A DNA stretch of 8,145 bases from Syntrophaceae bacterium (GTDB lineage: Bacteria > Desulfobacterota > Desulfomonilia > Desulfomonilales > Desulfomonilaceae), in NCBI GenBank assembly GCA_014874425.1, contig JACWAG010000476.1:1-8145 (forward strand), in the 5' to 3' direction. Shown here piece after piece: positions 7,494-8,145 of this stretch (position 1 is its first letter; the number at the start of each line of letters is the position of its first letter). A program made the position numbers and the translations under genes. The notes below the pieces were generated by a model, which did no database searches, was not told the origin of the DNA, and was given only the letters and a program-made list of their open reading frames with translations.

Positions 7494-8135
7494 TTGAAAT
7501 CTTACCAAACGGCATGTCTGGGAGGAAATTATATTTTGGAGCGTCTCCTAAAACTAGGCAATAGAAGTGTGCGCATCACTGCCCCCAAAAATGTTCGCGA
7601 GTCCGGAGACCGGATTTCCTTCTGGTGGGGAGTCACTACGGCTTCAATCAACCTGACTCGACAGATTCTGGATGGAGATGACCTGACAGGCAAGAAAGTA
7701 TTGGAACTGGGTTGTGGGCTTGGATTGTCAGGAATCGGCGCACTAATAAAGGGAGCGGATGTGACATTCAGCGATTATATCCCGGAGGCATTAGAATGCA
7801 CAGCCCGAAATGTCAGCATGAACGCTTTAGACTCAAAACGGGCCGAATTTCTAAGTCTTGATTGGGAAATCCCCGTAAAAGTCCCGCAGTTCGATTTGAT
7901 TATTGGCGCGGAAATCATATACGATTATTTCTTTCACAGTTCTTTGATTCGATTAATGGAACAGGCCTTAATCCCTGGTGGTCGCATTCTGTTGGCAGAC
8001 AGAAAGCGACTTGTAGTCGAACGTTTTGTAGGTCGGCTCTTGTCCCGAGGCTTTGTTTGTAAAGAGGACCTTTCCACCTTCCACATAGGTGGCTTCCCAA
8101 AACAGGAAATCACCATTTTCGAGATCACTCGCTAG
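7494..8135 (+). CDS. Class I SAM-dependent methyltransferase, lysine-methyltransferase-like (Methyltransf_16 type)
   Basis: A Rossmann-fold methyltransferase of up to 213 residues, predicted cytoplasmic. Motif I, the SAM-binding loop, is VLELGCGLGLSGI at 69-81. The acidic end of strand 2 is D94 in VTFSDYIPEAL, and strand 4 carries FDLIIGAEIIYD. The stretch SFWWGVTTAS at 42-51 and the ELGCG-to-IIYD arrangement resemble the METTL/Nnt1-like protein methyltransferases, but the substrate cannot be named. The longest reading frame opens with TTG at 7494, with no Shine-Dalgarno sequence. A strong GGAGGA lies at 7521-7526, 9 nt before another in-frame TTG at 7536, which would give a 199-residue protein starting before ERLLKLGNRS. 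I favour the 7536 start. The stop TAG is at 8133-8135. It is the only plus-strand gene here and is divergent from ispE. Confidence 0.88.
   Translation: MKSYQTACLGGNYILERLLKLGNRSVRITAPKNVRESGDRISFWWGVTTASINLTRQILDGDDLTGKKVLELGCGLGLSGIGALIKGADVTFSDYIPEALECTARNVSMNALDSKRAEFLSLDWEIPVKVPQFDLIIGAEIIYDYFFHSSLIRLMEQALIPGGRILLADRKRLVVERFVGRLLSRGFVCKEDLSTFHIGGFPKQEITIFEITR
7521..7538 (+). promoter_or_regulatory. Ribosome binding site favouring a TTG start at 7536
   Basis: GGAGGA (7521-7526) is a near-ideal Shine-Dalgarno sequence lying inside the longest version of the methyltransferase frame. With 9 nt of spacing it points to TTG at 7536-7538, in frame with motif I. An ATT codon at 7533 is less likely. 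The conserved domain begins well after this point, so nothing essential is lost with the shorter start. Confidence 0.55.
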
Positions 8136-8145
8136 TCATTATATC

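Noticed and set aside
1..8145. Search for mobile elements, CRISPR arrays, attachment sites or a defence cassette
   Set aside because: I saw no transposase, integrase, regularly spaced repeats or terminal inverted repeats. The tRNA-Gln 3' end has no integrase or foreign-looking block beside it.

Overview
The window reads as ordinary bacterial chromosome of moderate GC content, tightly packed and almost entirely on the minus strand. The gene set is a MEP-pathway ispE with a tRNA-Gln directly behind it, an M50 protease next to scpA, and an RND efflux pair with a lipoprotein adaptor. This points to a Gram-negative bacterium, and the neighbourhood recalls the former Deltaproteobacteria (for example Syntrophobacterales or Desulfomonile-like lineages). 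That placement is an inference from gene order and protein style, not a database result.

Layout from right to left, in the direction of minus-strand transcription. A short divergent region (7311-7493) separates ispE (minus) from a small SAM-dependent methyltransferase (plus, running to 8135). ispE (7310-6450) is followed after 36 nt by tRNA-Gln(UUG) with an encoded CCA (6413-6339). Next comes a gene for a small, very basic coiled-coil protein of unknown function (6292-5900). A good intrinsic terminator (5844-5803) closes this unit. A second unit then begins: an M50 site-2-type metalloprotease (5737-5078), 3 nt, and scpA of the Smc-ScpAB condensin (5074-4361). After an 87-nt gap come a periplasmic adaptor lipoprotein (4273-3056) and, overlapping it by ATGA, an MdtB/MdtC-like RND pump subunit (3059 to the left edge). 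I translated the pump by hand and it is open for 1019 codons. It lacks only its last residues and stop codon.

How the genes work together: the adaptor and RND subunit should form the inner part of a tripartite, proton-driven export pump. No outer-membrane TolC-like channel and no regulator lies in the window. ScpA would need ScpB and Smc, also encoded elsewhere. IspE supplies isoprenoid precursors. The methyltransferase substrate is unknown.

I found no mobile element, CRISPR array, riboswitch or obviously new system. The points most worth a second look are the uncharacterised basic protein behind tRNA-Gln, the start site and 12-bp palindrome of the methyltransferase, the absence of scpB next to scpA, and the palindromic spacer ahead of the M50 gene. 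There is no gene-free stretch longer than 300 bases.
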